From Prunella strophiata (Eukaryota; Chordata; Aves; Passeriformes; Prunellidae): a DNA stretch of 64,000 nucleotides. Numbering within the stretch: the stretch's first letter is position 1; each line of letters begins with the position of its first letter. The notes beneath the pieces are model-generated. The model did no database searches. It was not told where the DNA came from and was given only the letters and a program-made list of their open reading frames with translations. The stretch spans positions 3,140,144 through 3,204,143 of the forward strand of contig JAZBQD010000013.1 of the NCBI GenBank assembly GCA_036583965.1, given 5' to 3'. Below are positions 41,201 to 51,220 of the stretch, in pieces. The translations under genes and the position numbers were made by a program.

Positions 41201-44200
41201 CATGAACAACCAACTGGGGAGAGCAGGATGTGTGAGCTGCAGGATCCTCTGCAGGTTCTCTCACACACATTATGTCCTCCAGGATGAATAAATACCACTA
41301 GCAATAAACACAACTAAACCACTCAAGCTTGTTGGATCACTTACCCCTCTGTTCTCTGGCTCAGGTCTCTGTCCTTGGGGCCGTGGTGGAGTTTTCTCTC
41401 TGCAGAAAGTTGTGAAATTAGCTCAATTTCAAGGATGTGTGACAACAGTATCTGCAGTAGACTGGCTAATAATGCAGAACCACCATAAAACACAGTCTCC
41501 TGGGGCCACCCAGCAGAGCTGGAGCAGTGTGTGAGAGAGCAGCTTTGGACCTTCAGCAGCACATCACTGAATTAATGCTGCACTTTTGAGTAACAAATAC
41601 CCATTGCAAAAGCTAAAAACTGAGGACATGAACATTCAATATAAGCTTCTCTGGTCAGACAACAATTATTGCAACCTGCCACTTGTAACTGATAATTAAC
41701 ACTTGATTCAAATTAAAATGAATTGCCAGTTGAACAAGAAATGTGTGCAAACTTAGGCCCTGAAAAAGCCAGAAATATTTGGCAGAAATATCAGATCTAT
41801 GTCTTTTGACAAAGTATTTAAAACTGTGAATCCAGCACCTTAACAGTTTAATCTTAAGACCCTAAACTAAAGTTTCATCTTTAATTTTCAGATTAAAATA
41901 GTTGCATTTAGGTTTCTTACCTGGGGTCCTGCTGCCCAGTGCTACCTCTTCCATACAGAGGAATAACTTTATCTCGACTGATTCCTGCTTTGCATACAGG
42001 ACACACTTGTCTGTTTGGCCTGGTCTCTAGCCACTAAAAGAAAGGAAATCATAAGAAAACTACTAAAATACCACAAAAATAACTATGCAAACCTCATTTG
42101 CAGCCAGGCAGAAAGACTTTAGCAATTTCTCACAAAGGTCTGGAGCAAATCATTTTAGTAAGTACTAAATTTTTACAAGTACTCTCCAAAGTGGAGTTGG
42201 CACTTGGGCAGTTGTTCTGGTGGGAACAACTTGCTGATGTGTACATTCAGATCCTGCACTGGAGCAAAATAAGAAATAAAGAGTATGAGCAGTCCTGCAA
42301 AGGCCAAGGGCCAGTGCAGACAGCCTTCCTGTCATCCACCCTCTCTATAATGGTACCACAATGTAAAACACTATTTATGCAAAGAGAAGTACACTCAGCA
42401 CTAAAACCTGCAAACTCCAACAGCAATTGTACCAAAACTGCAATTATGCAGGGTTTAAGAAACTCAAAAGTGGAGGCAAGTGGAACAGAATCTAAGTTTT
42501 CTTGTTGCTGAAAGAGCAGATTGCAAGCTGTTGCACATTAAGCTGCATGAGCAGGTTGTGACTGCCCTGGAGAGAAAAGCACATTTGAAAAGAGGGGGAT
42601 ACTCCAGAGAATCAAGGGCTTTATTGAGCAACTGGAGCTGATGAAAGACAAAGTAAAAGAAAACCTGTCTTACCTGGTGTAAACAAGGCCAACTGTGAGC
42701 ATTCCCAGGACAATTTGTTCATAGTGCAGAAAAAGAGAGGAAAATAGAATTAGTTACTGAACTCTATATGACAAATGTTCAGTGTACAGGGGCAGTGCAA
42801 CTTGGTGACAACAGAATCCTGGAATCCAGCTGGGCCAGTTCTGTAGCCTCCCATGACAATCATTTTTGCAAACACAGCCCAAGACTGATCTCCACTGGTT
42901 TTTCTCAGGTTATGCAATCTAAATTCCTAATGTGGTTCTGTGCATCTCCCACTCCTGGGTCCTCGTCCATACCAAAGGCCCAGACAGAGGCTGCATTACT
43001 CTTAGGGTTTATTGTACAAATTTTCTCTTCTGATACCATGAAAAGCTATCCCAGAGCCAAGATGCAAATGAGCAAGATGTCAGTAACGAGACTTTAGGAT
43101 CTTAGAAATTGAGCTGAAACATCAGCCACATTCACAGAATCATGGAATAACTCAGGCTGGATGGTACCTCAGGTAGCCTCTAGTCCAACCTGATGCTCAG
43201 AGCAGGGTCAGCTACTGAGATCAGACTCAGCTGCTCAGGGCAGAGAAATTCCCATTATACAGATTAAATTGCTATGGCAAATTAGAAAAAGGTCAAAGAC
43301 AAGCAAGCTACAAGATAAAACTGATAAACAGCCATCTGCTTTCAAAATGGTCTCAATAACACCATTCAGACAAGACACCTGGTACTTTTAAGGTTTCATT
43401 ATTCCAAATCCATTTGTCCAATAATATAATGTTTTTTTATCTTAACACACCCTAAGTCAGTGATTTTCCATCCCCCAAATAAAATCCTGGATTTTCAGAT
43501 GTTATGTATATTTACACAGGAGAAAAGCACTTTCAGGCTTCTTTTTATTAAAGATTTAGCCCACTGTATAAAACAAACTCCAACCCCCCCACATTTGGCC
43601 ATGTCAATCCTTAACTTTTTCACATTCAAGAAAGGGTATATTCAAACCAAATTACCCACAAGAGAAACTCTGCACATATATTGTATCTGTGCTGTACATT
43701 ATTTCCAAGTCAAATTAAAGAACTAAAAAAGTTCCTAACACAAGTGCAATATCATGGGAAAAGAGAAATTGCCCATATGTAAAAGCTTATTGCCTATTTC
43801 TTTTTCTTTTTTTATGGTTTCAAAGGAAAAAAAGAGCAAGCTTGTAGGAGAAACTACAATTTGGCCTGCAGAACCCAGATTCATATCCAGGTTTAGGTAT
43901 GCAGAGGTCAGAAAGGAATTTAGGTCTAAAGAACATATCTGTGCTAGGCCAGACAGCACAAATAAAATAACACACATAAGCAAACAGTATCAATGAGCAC
44001 TGAACTGTCTGTGTGGGGCTGCTTGTTTGTTTGCTTTTACACAATAATCCAGCAGTACAGGGAGTTTAAGACACAGGAAATTCACTCTCTGGAACACAAG
44101 CAAAGAAAAACAGCTGAGGAGCAAACCCAAGCTTCTCCTAAACCAAACCCACAGTCCCTCCTCTAGAATTACACACATCACAGGTTTTTATGGGATCAGA

Positions 44201-44426
44201 TAGATGGTGGTGTTCTGGCTGGTGTGTGGAGCTGCAGCACTTACCAAAAGAGGTGCCCACACAAGCTGATAACTGCATCCTTGGCAGTGTCTAAACAGAT
44301 GTTGCATTCAAAAGTGTTGTCCTGATTAGTGTTGTCCCCAGAACCATTACTGCTGCTGCTGCCACTGGTCCCTCCAGTACTGGAGCTCTTTGTGGATGCA
44401 GAAGTTGTGGATCCTTTGCTTGCCAT
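38117..44426 (-). CDS. RNF185: RNF185 RING-type E3 ubiquitin ligase (complete, 194 residues)
   Basis: RNF185 is an ER-membrane RING ligase acting in ER-associated degradation; a role in mitophagy has also been described. Coding exons on the minus strand: 44426-44245, 42692-42674, 42033-41921, 41399-41345, 39446-39329, 38214-38117, all in phase, 585 bases including TAA. The Ser/Thr/Gly-rich N-terminus precedes a complete C3HC4 RING: Cys41, Cys44, Cys56, His58, Cys61, Cys64, Cys78, Cys81. Two hydrophobic C-terminal segments follow ([16 protein letters not shown] and [15 protein letters not shown]). Human RNF185 has 192 residues. ATG at 44426 is chosen because it gives the family start MASKG; the open frame upstream has no other ATG. 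The paralogue RNF5 is shorter and less similar. Confidence 0.97.
38215..39328 (-). other. RNF185: RNF185 last intron
   Basis: A 1.1 kb intron. Nothing recognisable beyond its splice sites. Confidence 0.75.
39329..39446 (-). CDS. RNF185: RNF185 exon with first hydrophobic segment
   Basis: A 118-base exon encoding [39 protein letters not shown] plus one base, ending before GTACC. It is nearly invariant between bird and human. Confidence 0.96.
39447..41344 (-). other. RNF185: RNF185 intron between the proline-rich and first hydrophobic exons
   Basis: A 1.9 kb intron with no feature I can support beyond its splice sites. Confidence 0.75.
41345..41399 (-). CDS. RNF185: RNF185 proline-rich exon
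   Basis: A 55-base exon encoding [18 protein letters not shown], ending at GTAAGT. Confidence 0.95.
41921..42033 (-). CDS. RNF185: RNF185 exon with last RING cysteines
   Basis: A 113-base exon encoding [37 protein letters not shown] plus AG. It carries Cys78 and Cys81. Confidence 0.97.
42674..42692 (-). CDS. RNF185: RNF185 19-base microexon
   Basis: Nineteen bases between CTCACAG and GTAAGA. It completes Cys61 and encodes WPCLHQ, including RING ligand Cys64. Without it the RING and the frame would both be lost, so it is certainly used. Confidence 0.94.
43131..43242 (-). mobile_element. CR1 LINE 3'-end fragment in an RNF185 intron
   Basis: The plus strand reads TCACAGAATCATGGAATAAC, then a TCTAGTCCAACC block and CTCAGAGCAGGGTCAGCTAC with GCTGCTCAGGG. 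This is the familiar reverse-complemented 3' end of avian CR1. It is a truncated, diverged fragment. Confidence 0.85.
44245..44426 (-). CDS. RNF185: RNF185 first coding exon
   Basis: Encodes [19 protein letters not shown], a Ser/Gly-rich region, then [20 protein letters not shown] and HLF plus TG of a cysteine codon. The exon itself starts at about 44478 (CACAG acceptor), giving about 50 bases of 5' UTR. Confidence 0.96.
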
Positions 44427-44478
44427 CCTCAAGGGCTGCCCAAACAAGGTCAAGAAAATTTTCCTCTTGGAATCCTAG

Positions 44479-47400
44479 CTGTGAGAAAGGAAAAAAACCA
44501 AACAAACCTAAACAATTATTGGCATTATGAACATTGCATTCTGGCCCCATTCCAAAGTGGTAGTGATTTATCTAAGAAGCTCTTGAATCCTGTTGTTGAT
44601 GGTTTTAGTTTAACACAGCCAAGAGGGAGCTTTTTTTAGAGACTAAGCTACTTTACAGTCCCATAGTATGACCTGGCTGATGTGTGACCTGTATTTTACT
44701 GTTACTGATAAGCATCCACAGCCAAAACAACCCCCCTGTATTTTCTCATAAATGCCATTTGCTGTGAGGAGAATGAGCTCACCTAGCCATACATGCTCTT
44801 CCAAAATTCAACACAACTTATAACTGAGAGTGCAGTCAGAAGCAGAATTTAATCATGAAGTAATTCAGTTTGAACAGACTGACAATGCAGAATTTTAGGT
44901 TCAATGTTCATTGGCTTGGAATATTAATGACAATAATGGCAAGTAAAGGTGGCTTAGAATTTGAATTCTCTCCTGAGCAGTATATAGCTGCTACCACAGC
45001 AGTGCTGAAATGACTATCAAACATTCCCAGTACTTTCAAACTATTAAACATTTCTAATCTAGTAGTAGGTAGTAATGCAGAAGTATTAATAATTTTACCT
45101 TAATGTGCTTGAATTTTACTTCCATGCTTTCACCTCTCATTAGTATATTCATATTTACCAAAGAACAGCATTTATTTTATTTCAGTCATAACAATCTCTA
45201 CAGTGTAATTCCTTCATTTGTAAATTCCACAATACCTAAAACTTTGAGACTGAGCACAAGGCATTTACATTTCTAGAAACACTTTTACAGTACAAGATTT
45301 GCAATACAAGAACTAAGAGAGTTTCAGTAGCTACAGAAATTAATTCACTAAAACAAAAATGTTTAAAATATTCCACTGTGCTTTACATGAAACTCTAGCA
45401 TCATGTTGATGCTGCAGGAACAGGAATACTTAGATAAAGCTGTGAAAACAAACAGGTGATTCAGGTTATCTGAACTTTTTGCAAGTGTACAAACACCAAA
45501 GCATTTTCAAAGGGCAACCTGAATTTTTCAGAAGGTAATTTCTTTTCCAACTTACCCCCCAAGCACTAAAGGCTTTCTTTAGTGTTGCCTCTTTGTAGCA
45601 GAGCTGCAGCTCAGGTGCAGGGCAGCAACCTAAAGCCTCAGGATCTCCAGCTGTTATTGCCAACAGCTTTTTTCCTACTATACCATCCCACTGCACAGTC
45701 AGGAAAGCATCACACCCAGGTTTTTTAAAGTAGTGCAGCAAAGACTCAGTTACAGCAGGTGAAATCTATTTCTGCAGAGCTTTTTCACTCTGTTACATCA
45801 TTTTGCAGAGTGTCCCAGAAGGGCAGATTTGTATTCACAGATGCTGCACTTCAACATACGCTGCTTTCAGCAGTGCTGACTCTCAGCATTTCACACCATG
45901 ACTCCATTTACACTCAGTTCATTGTACAGAATTAAAATCCATGTTAGATCAAGGCAGATGGAAATGCTGCCAACCCACAAACTGTATGCCAAAGACACTT
46001 GGATTTTTCACACATCCTTACAACCAGAATCTTCAGCCTGTCTTGCTCAGTAGTTCAAGTGAAAACTTAGCAACTTGGACCTGTATATATTAATATAAAA
46101 ATTGAGAAAACCTCCTTAAAACTAAGGAGTTCAACACACTGTAAAAAATACTTCATCCCTTTATGGAACAGTCACAAGAAACATTTTGACATATAACACA
46201 AGGAAAGGATGTGTAAATTTTGAGTCCCTAATACCAATGTGGAAAAAAGTTCATTTTTCCAAATTAAATTCCATATATTAACACAATGAATCTGAAAACT
46301 TGCCAAAAAGATAAAATCTGTATCTCCACAAAAATTTACTGAAAAAAACCCCTCAGTTTTAGTAACTACAACAAATTAATAAAATGTTATGAGGAAGGAT
46401 GACAAAGAAATGCAGAGAAATATCAGTAATGATATGGAATAAAGATGGCCGAGACAGAAGATTAAAATGACATAATGCAACAGGCACTGAATCTCCTTTC
46501 CTAGAACAGGGTCATTCCTTAATCTCTGCTGGGGATCCTCTCCTAAGTATTTGTTCACTGGCTGATGGAGCCCAGGGACCAGTTAGGATGTAACCAATTT
46601 AAAATATCAAAACCATAGCAAAATGCAACAGTAAAAATAAGAAAAGCCTTCTCAAACATTTGCTCTTGTCCCTGGAATATCCCAGTTTAACATAACTGGT
46701 CTGTAACAAGTGCTGCTGGGCTCTGTACATCTGCTCATATACAAAGAAGCAAATGTGAAACAGCTTCCAGTGGCTAAATTTACATTTGATAATCATATAT
46801 TGTGTAGCTTGTGAGTGTACTCTGAATCCTAAAGTACAAATTCTACTGCAAATGGAACTTGTTCTGAGTGCAGAATGAGCTCAAAATTGAACAGTCACTC
46901 AAACTTCTTAAACTCTGAGACAAAACTCTCTAGGGGGAAAAAACCCCAACAAACATAAGCAAATCACAAACTAAAAAAATCAACAACTAACACAACAGGT
47001 CAAACCAACCCCATTCTCAATTTGCTTTAGAGTTTGGGAGGAAGACTGTGAGCACACTGGGCCAGAACAGGATTTCTGGGGTTAAGTAAACACAACTGAG
47101 GGATGCCAGTCAAGGTTTGCTACAAACTTGCCCTTCAGATCAGGTCTCCAGATCAACCCTAGAGGCATGGTGAGCAACAAACTAAACAAGGGAAAGGATA
47201 TAAAAATCAGCTGATACCTAACTGCAGGCATTCAGAGATCCTGTCTTTTCTCTTTCTTCTTGGATTTCTACATATTTACAGGAAAACAGAATTTTTGTTT
47301 CATAAAAGCCATCTAGATTAGCAGTTTATTTCCTTTAAACCACGATCCCTGCGTTATATCCCAACAGGTTGTTCTGAAAATGACTGACATTTACTACACC

Positions 47401-49656
47401 CAAGAATCAAGAGTGGCAGCAGATGAAGAGTTAAGGAACAAGGAACTCATCTGCAAGTAGGCTTCCTAAATAAATAAATACAGAAGCCTGGTGGAGCATG
47501 AAGACATGGAAGTGGAGGTACCTGAGAGGTGAAACTCCAAAAGGAGCTGAACCTGTCGTGACAGCTGGGAGCACAGGACCATGACAGGAGTAAGTGCAGG
47601 GCACTGGGGATGTCCATGTGCTGGGTACACATCTCACTAACAGCCAGTAAGAAAGTTTTCCTCTAATATTTTAAAACCTTAATCTGTAAATCTACTGCAC
47701 ACCAGGAAAGCATGAGCTGAGTGGCTACTGTCAAAGATCACACTTCTGAACTCAGCAAATGACTGCATTTGCCAAAGTACACTGCCCAACCCTCAAAACA
47801 CAGCAAAAACACTTCAGGACAGGCTGGAGGAGTTTTCACCATAAGTTAAGGTACACAAAAAAAATCTGCTGGAAACAGCAGGTGAATATTAATTCAACCT
47901 GGGAAAGGCAAAGAGGGAATATAAATTAGAAGCTAATTTCACCTATTCAAAACAGTCCTGGAATATGTGTTCACAGCATGACATGAGGATGCCTCAAGTA
48001 TTTAATTTTTTTCATGAACAATGAGAAAAAGTTCTCGTGAGGATAAAGAAGTCTGGCTAATTTATTAACAAACCCCAAAGTTTGATCCCCTTTGCCATAA
48101 CAGTGAATAAAAAGAGCAGCACTGTTGGATGTCAATTCCACAGGAAAGAGCCTTTTCCATATTTCTTTCCTAATGAATTTTATTTCAGCTAAGATTACTG
48201 AAATTTAAATAATCCAAATCTAGTTTATTTATGAAACAAGTTCTGATTTAGTTCCTGAACCTTTTGCAGTTTAAATGAAAAAGAAGATTTGTCAGCATAT
48301 TTTTCTTATCCTTAAGGTAATAATGTCATTTTCTGACACTTAAAAATTTTTACAAAAGAAATATTCACATTAGAAAATCAATTTAAATCTAAAACTACTA
48401 CTAAGAGTTTATATAAATATGCCCACTCATAAGTTTAACAACAATCTGATAGTTAACATATTACAATTGCCTGGGCTTCAAGTACAACCAGGTAACCTTA
48501 GCTGAAAACTGCTGACAGTGCCTAGAAGAAAGTGCACTGACTTCTTGACAGTCATTTTAGATATTTTTAACAAACACATGACTGTCCTGTTGTTAATCAT
48601 TAAATACATATTTATCTCTCACCGCCTTTTTACTCATTTCTGTCCCCCAAACATGTTACATTTTAACTCCTTGGAAACATTTCTCGAGTTCATCTTTCCA
48701 CTGCCTGTAACCTGTACACCATTGGGCGCCTGCATTTTAATATCACCACAAAGTGGTCCCAAAACATGAATTCGTGTGATCCCTTGCTCTTGCAGAAGCA
48801 GCCATTTGCCTTCCAGCCCAACGTGCCCTTGCCTGGCCTCGTTTCATGAACTGGGATTCTGCAATGCACATCTGTGTTCCAGTCAGTGCTGCCAGGGCAG
48901 GGCCCAGCTGGAGGCTGCTTCGGGAACACTGGGGAGTCCATGCACCTTCCAAATGCAAACTAGTAAAAACCCTCAGGTGCTTAAAGGAATTGCTTTTTTT
49001 ATCCGTTCCATAAAGGTTTAATATAGACTCCAAGAAAAATCTTTCCAACAAAGATTTTATCCTCTTACCTTACAAAGTCCAAAGAGAAAAAAAAAATAAA
49101 AAGAAAGAAATATAAGCAGTTGGGTAATGCTGCCCCAGCGTTTTCCTGGTTTGCAGTACCCTGCGAGACAGACATGCCTGGCTAACCCAGGTTAACAGCA
49201 AAACGTAAAAGCATCAAATACAACAGTTATTATATACAACAGACGTGATTTAAGAAGAAGCGAGTCTTAATATACGAGCAATTCTCAAAATATAACTAAT
49301 GTCATGCACCTGACTGCCCGCGATATACCCAGCGCCAGCCCCATCTATCGCTGCCGGCGGCGGGTCCGGCCCGCACCGCGCAGCCCCGGGCACCGGCGGC
49401 CCCGGACGGCGCTTCCGGGCCAAGCCCGGCCGGCAGCGCCGGGCCGCGGGCCGGAGCTCGGGGGACGCGCGCCGGGCCCGCCGGGGGCGCCGCGGCTCCG
49501 GGGGCACCGGGCGAGGCCGGGGGTCCCGCGGCGTCCCCGCCCCGCTCGCCTGGAGCGGGCCAGGCGGCTCCGGCCTGGCTCGGCCTCGGAGCCGCAGCCC
49601 GGCCCCGGCTCTCCCACCGCCCCCCGCCCCGCCCGGCCCGGCCCGGCCCTGCTCAC
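44479..49656 (-). other. RNF185: RNF185 intron 1
   Basis: About 5.2 kb of mostly AT-rich sequence between the presumed non-coding first exon and the MASKG exon. I found no gene, RNA or clear repeat in it. Confidence 0.7.
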
Positions 49657-49990
49657 CGGCGGGTCCGGGCTCCCGCAGCGCCCGAGCCGAGCCGCCGCTC
49701 CGCCGGGCCCCGTCACCTGACCGCCCGGAAGCGCGGCCGGCGGAAGGGCCCGGCCCCCGCCCCAGCGGCTCCGCGAACCGGGCCGGCGGCCGGGGGGCCG
49801 CGGGCAGCCACAGCCGCGGCCCGGCCCCCGGCCCCTCGCAGCCCCCGCGGGCGCTCGTTACCTCGGGCTGCTCCGGGGCGAGCGGCCCGGGCTGCTCCGC
49901 CCGCGCTCGGCCCCCGGCTCTGCGGGCGGGGGCGGCTCCGCTGCCCGCGGTGTGGGGGCCGCGTCCGAACGGCGGCTCCGGGAGTGCAAG
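49360..49990 (-). promoter_or_regulatory. RNF185: RNF185 CpG-island promoter and non-coding first exon
   Basis: A strong CpG island upstream of RNF185. Two plausible minus-strand donors end a non-coding first exon: CCG|GTGAGC at 49657 and GAG|GTAACG at 49862. Alternative first exons are possible. The exact start is not determinable from sequence alone. Confidence 0.65.
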
Positions 49991-50019
49991 AAGTTCGTGC
50001 CGAATGCTCGGGCCGAGCA

Positions 50020-50085
50020 GGAAGGGAGGAAAGAAAAGGAAGGACGGAAAAGGAAGGAAGGACGGAAAGGGAAGGAAGGAAGTTT
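50020..50085 (+). repeat. GGAA-rich purine tract
   Basis: An imperfect run of GGAA, GGAAA and GGACGGAAA units between the RNF185 island and the CUSTOS promoter. It could bind ETS factors or be a variable microsatellite. Confidence 0.75.
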
Positions 50086-50162
50086 GAGGGAAACAAATTG
50101 TTGACTTACGAGGGTATAATGCTAAGAATCTGAGCTGAGAAACATCTCTAGAATGGAAACAG

Positions 50163-50202
50163 AGAGCTTGATAAAGGTATTTAGAGCTTGATAAAGGTAT
50201 TT
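50163..50202 (+). repeat. Perfect 20-bp tandem duplication
   Basis: AGAGCTTGATAAAGGTATTT occurs twice back to back without mismatch (50163-50182 and 50183-50202). The perfect identity suggests a recent duplication. Confidence 0.92.
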
Positions 50203-50982
50203 ATACAGTTGTGAGAAACCAAACAAACAGAGGGACCAAAGCGAGGGAGAGGAGGTGACCTGCCCGAGAAGGCACTTCTGGAGTTTGTCCCAGCTCTGAG
50301 AACACCCCACCAGTCCTGAGGACTCCAAGGTACAAGACAGCCCAAAATTGCTTGTTCTTTTACACAGTGGAGAATGGGTGAATCCTAAACCAGGGTCTTC
50401 CACTAGAGAAGGTGAGTTTGTAAAGGGAATAGTGAAGAAACAAAGGGAAGGTAGTGCCAAGAAAAGACCCAAGGATATTGTCAGTGGCCTGTGTGCCTGA
50501 GACTGCACAGCTCTGTTGGGGAGGTTGGAAGGTGCAAGCCAGGAGGTGTCCAGCAGGATAAAAACATTTATATGGAGTCTTCCTACTGCTTTCAGCAGCA
50601 CATAGGCTTGGCAAAACCCACAGCAAAATGGTTATCCAGAAGCCCACCTGGAATCACCAAACCTGTTGTTGTAATCACACCGGAACATTTCAAGCTGAGA
50701 TGCAAATGTAGCACGTAATGTGCCAGTGCTGATGGCATGAGGAACACACAAAGCAGGTCCTACCTGCAGGGCGGTGACAATCTCTAACAAAGCAGCTCTC
50801 CTGTTTTCAGCCTACCAGCAAAGCAGCAGGGTTGGGCACAGCTTCTACATTCTGGCAGAAATTTTCACGTCGGTGTAGTAACTGATTAGGGAATAACCAA
50901 GGCCCCAAAAATACGAACCGTATCCTCCAGAAACTGATTAAAACAAGGATGAGTTTATGAAATTCAGGTATGGGGACGTGTC
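50203..50982. other. RNF185-CUSTOS intergenic sequence
   Basis: About 780 bases between the 20-bp duplication and the CUSTOS motif array. No gene or recognisable repeat was seen. Confidence 0.6.
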
Positions 50983-51063
50983 GGACTACAGCTCCCGGCA
51001 TGCTATGCGGCCGGACTACAGCTCCCGGCATGCACCTGCGGCCGGACCACAGCGCCCAGCGTG
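50983..51063 (+). promoter_or_regulatory. CUSTOS: Three ZNF143/SBS-like motifs upstream of CUSTOS
   Basis: The 21-base element GGACTACAGCTCCCGGCATG+C occurs at 50983-51003 and 51013-51033, and a weaker copy (GGACCACAGCGCCCAGCGTG) at 51044-51063. Spacing is 30 and 31 bases. The core matches the ACTACA..TCCC...ATGC family bound by ZNF143 (Staf) and THAP11, common at housekeeping promoters. All three point the same way and end just before the CUSTOS start codon. Confidence 0.75.
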
Positions 51064-51073
51064 TCCCGCGCTT

Positions 51074-51087
51074 GCAAGATGGCGGCG
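51074..51087 (+). promoter_or_regulatory. CUSTOS: YY1-like site overlapping the CUSTOS start codon
   Basis: GCAAGATGGCGGCG matches the AAnATGGCGGC type of YY1 element seen at many TATA-less promoters. It contains the CUSTOS ATG at 51079. Confidence 0.6.
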
Positions 51088-51220
51088 CCCAGGGGCGGCT
51101 CGGGCCCGGACAGCGACAGCGGCTCGGACTCGGACAGCGGCGGTGAAGCGGCCGCGCGGTTCCGGGAGGCTGCCTGGGACTGCACCGCGCTGGCGGCGGC
51201 GCGGGCGGAGCCGCGCAGCG
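51079..51220 (+). CDS. CUSTOS: CUSTOS exon 1
   Basis: ATG in ATGGCGGCG starts [20 protein letters not shown], followed by [14 protein letters not shown]. It ends AGCG before GTGAGA. The acidic serine repeats look like casein-kinase targets. Confidence 0.9.

Noticed and set aside
44427..44453. N-terminal extension of RNF185 upstream of MASKG
   Set aside because: It would need a TTG start. The family begins at MASKG with a normal ATG.
49304..49720. Open frames on both strands in the RNF185 CpG island
   Set aside because: Same GC-composition effect. Low-complexity Pro/Arg/Gly translations, no homology.
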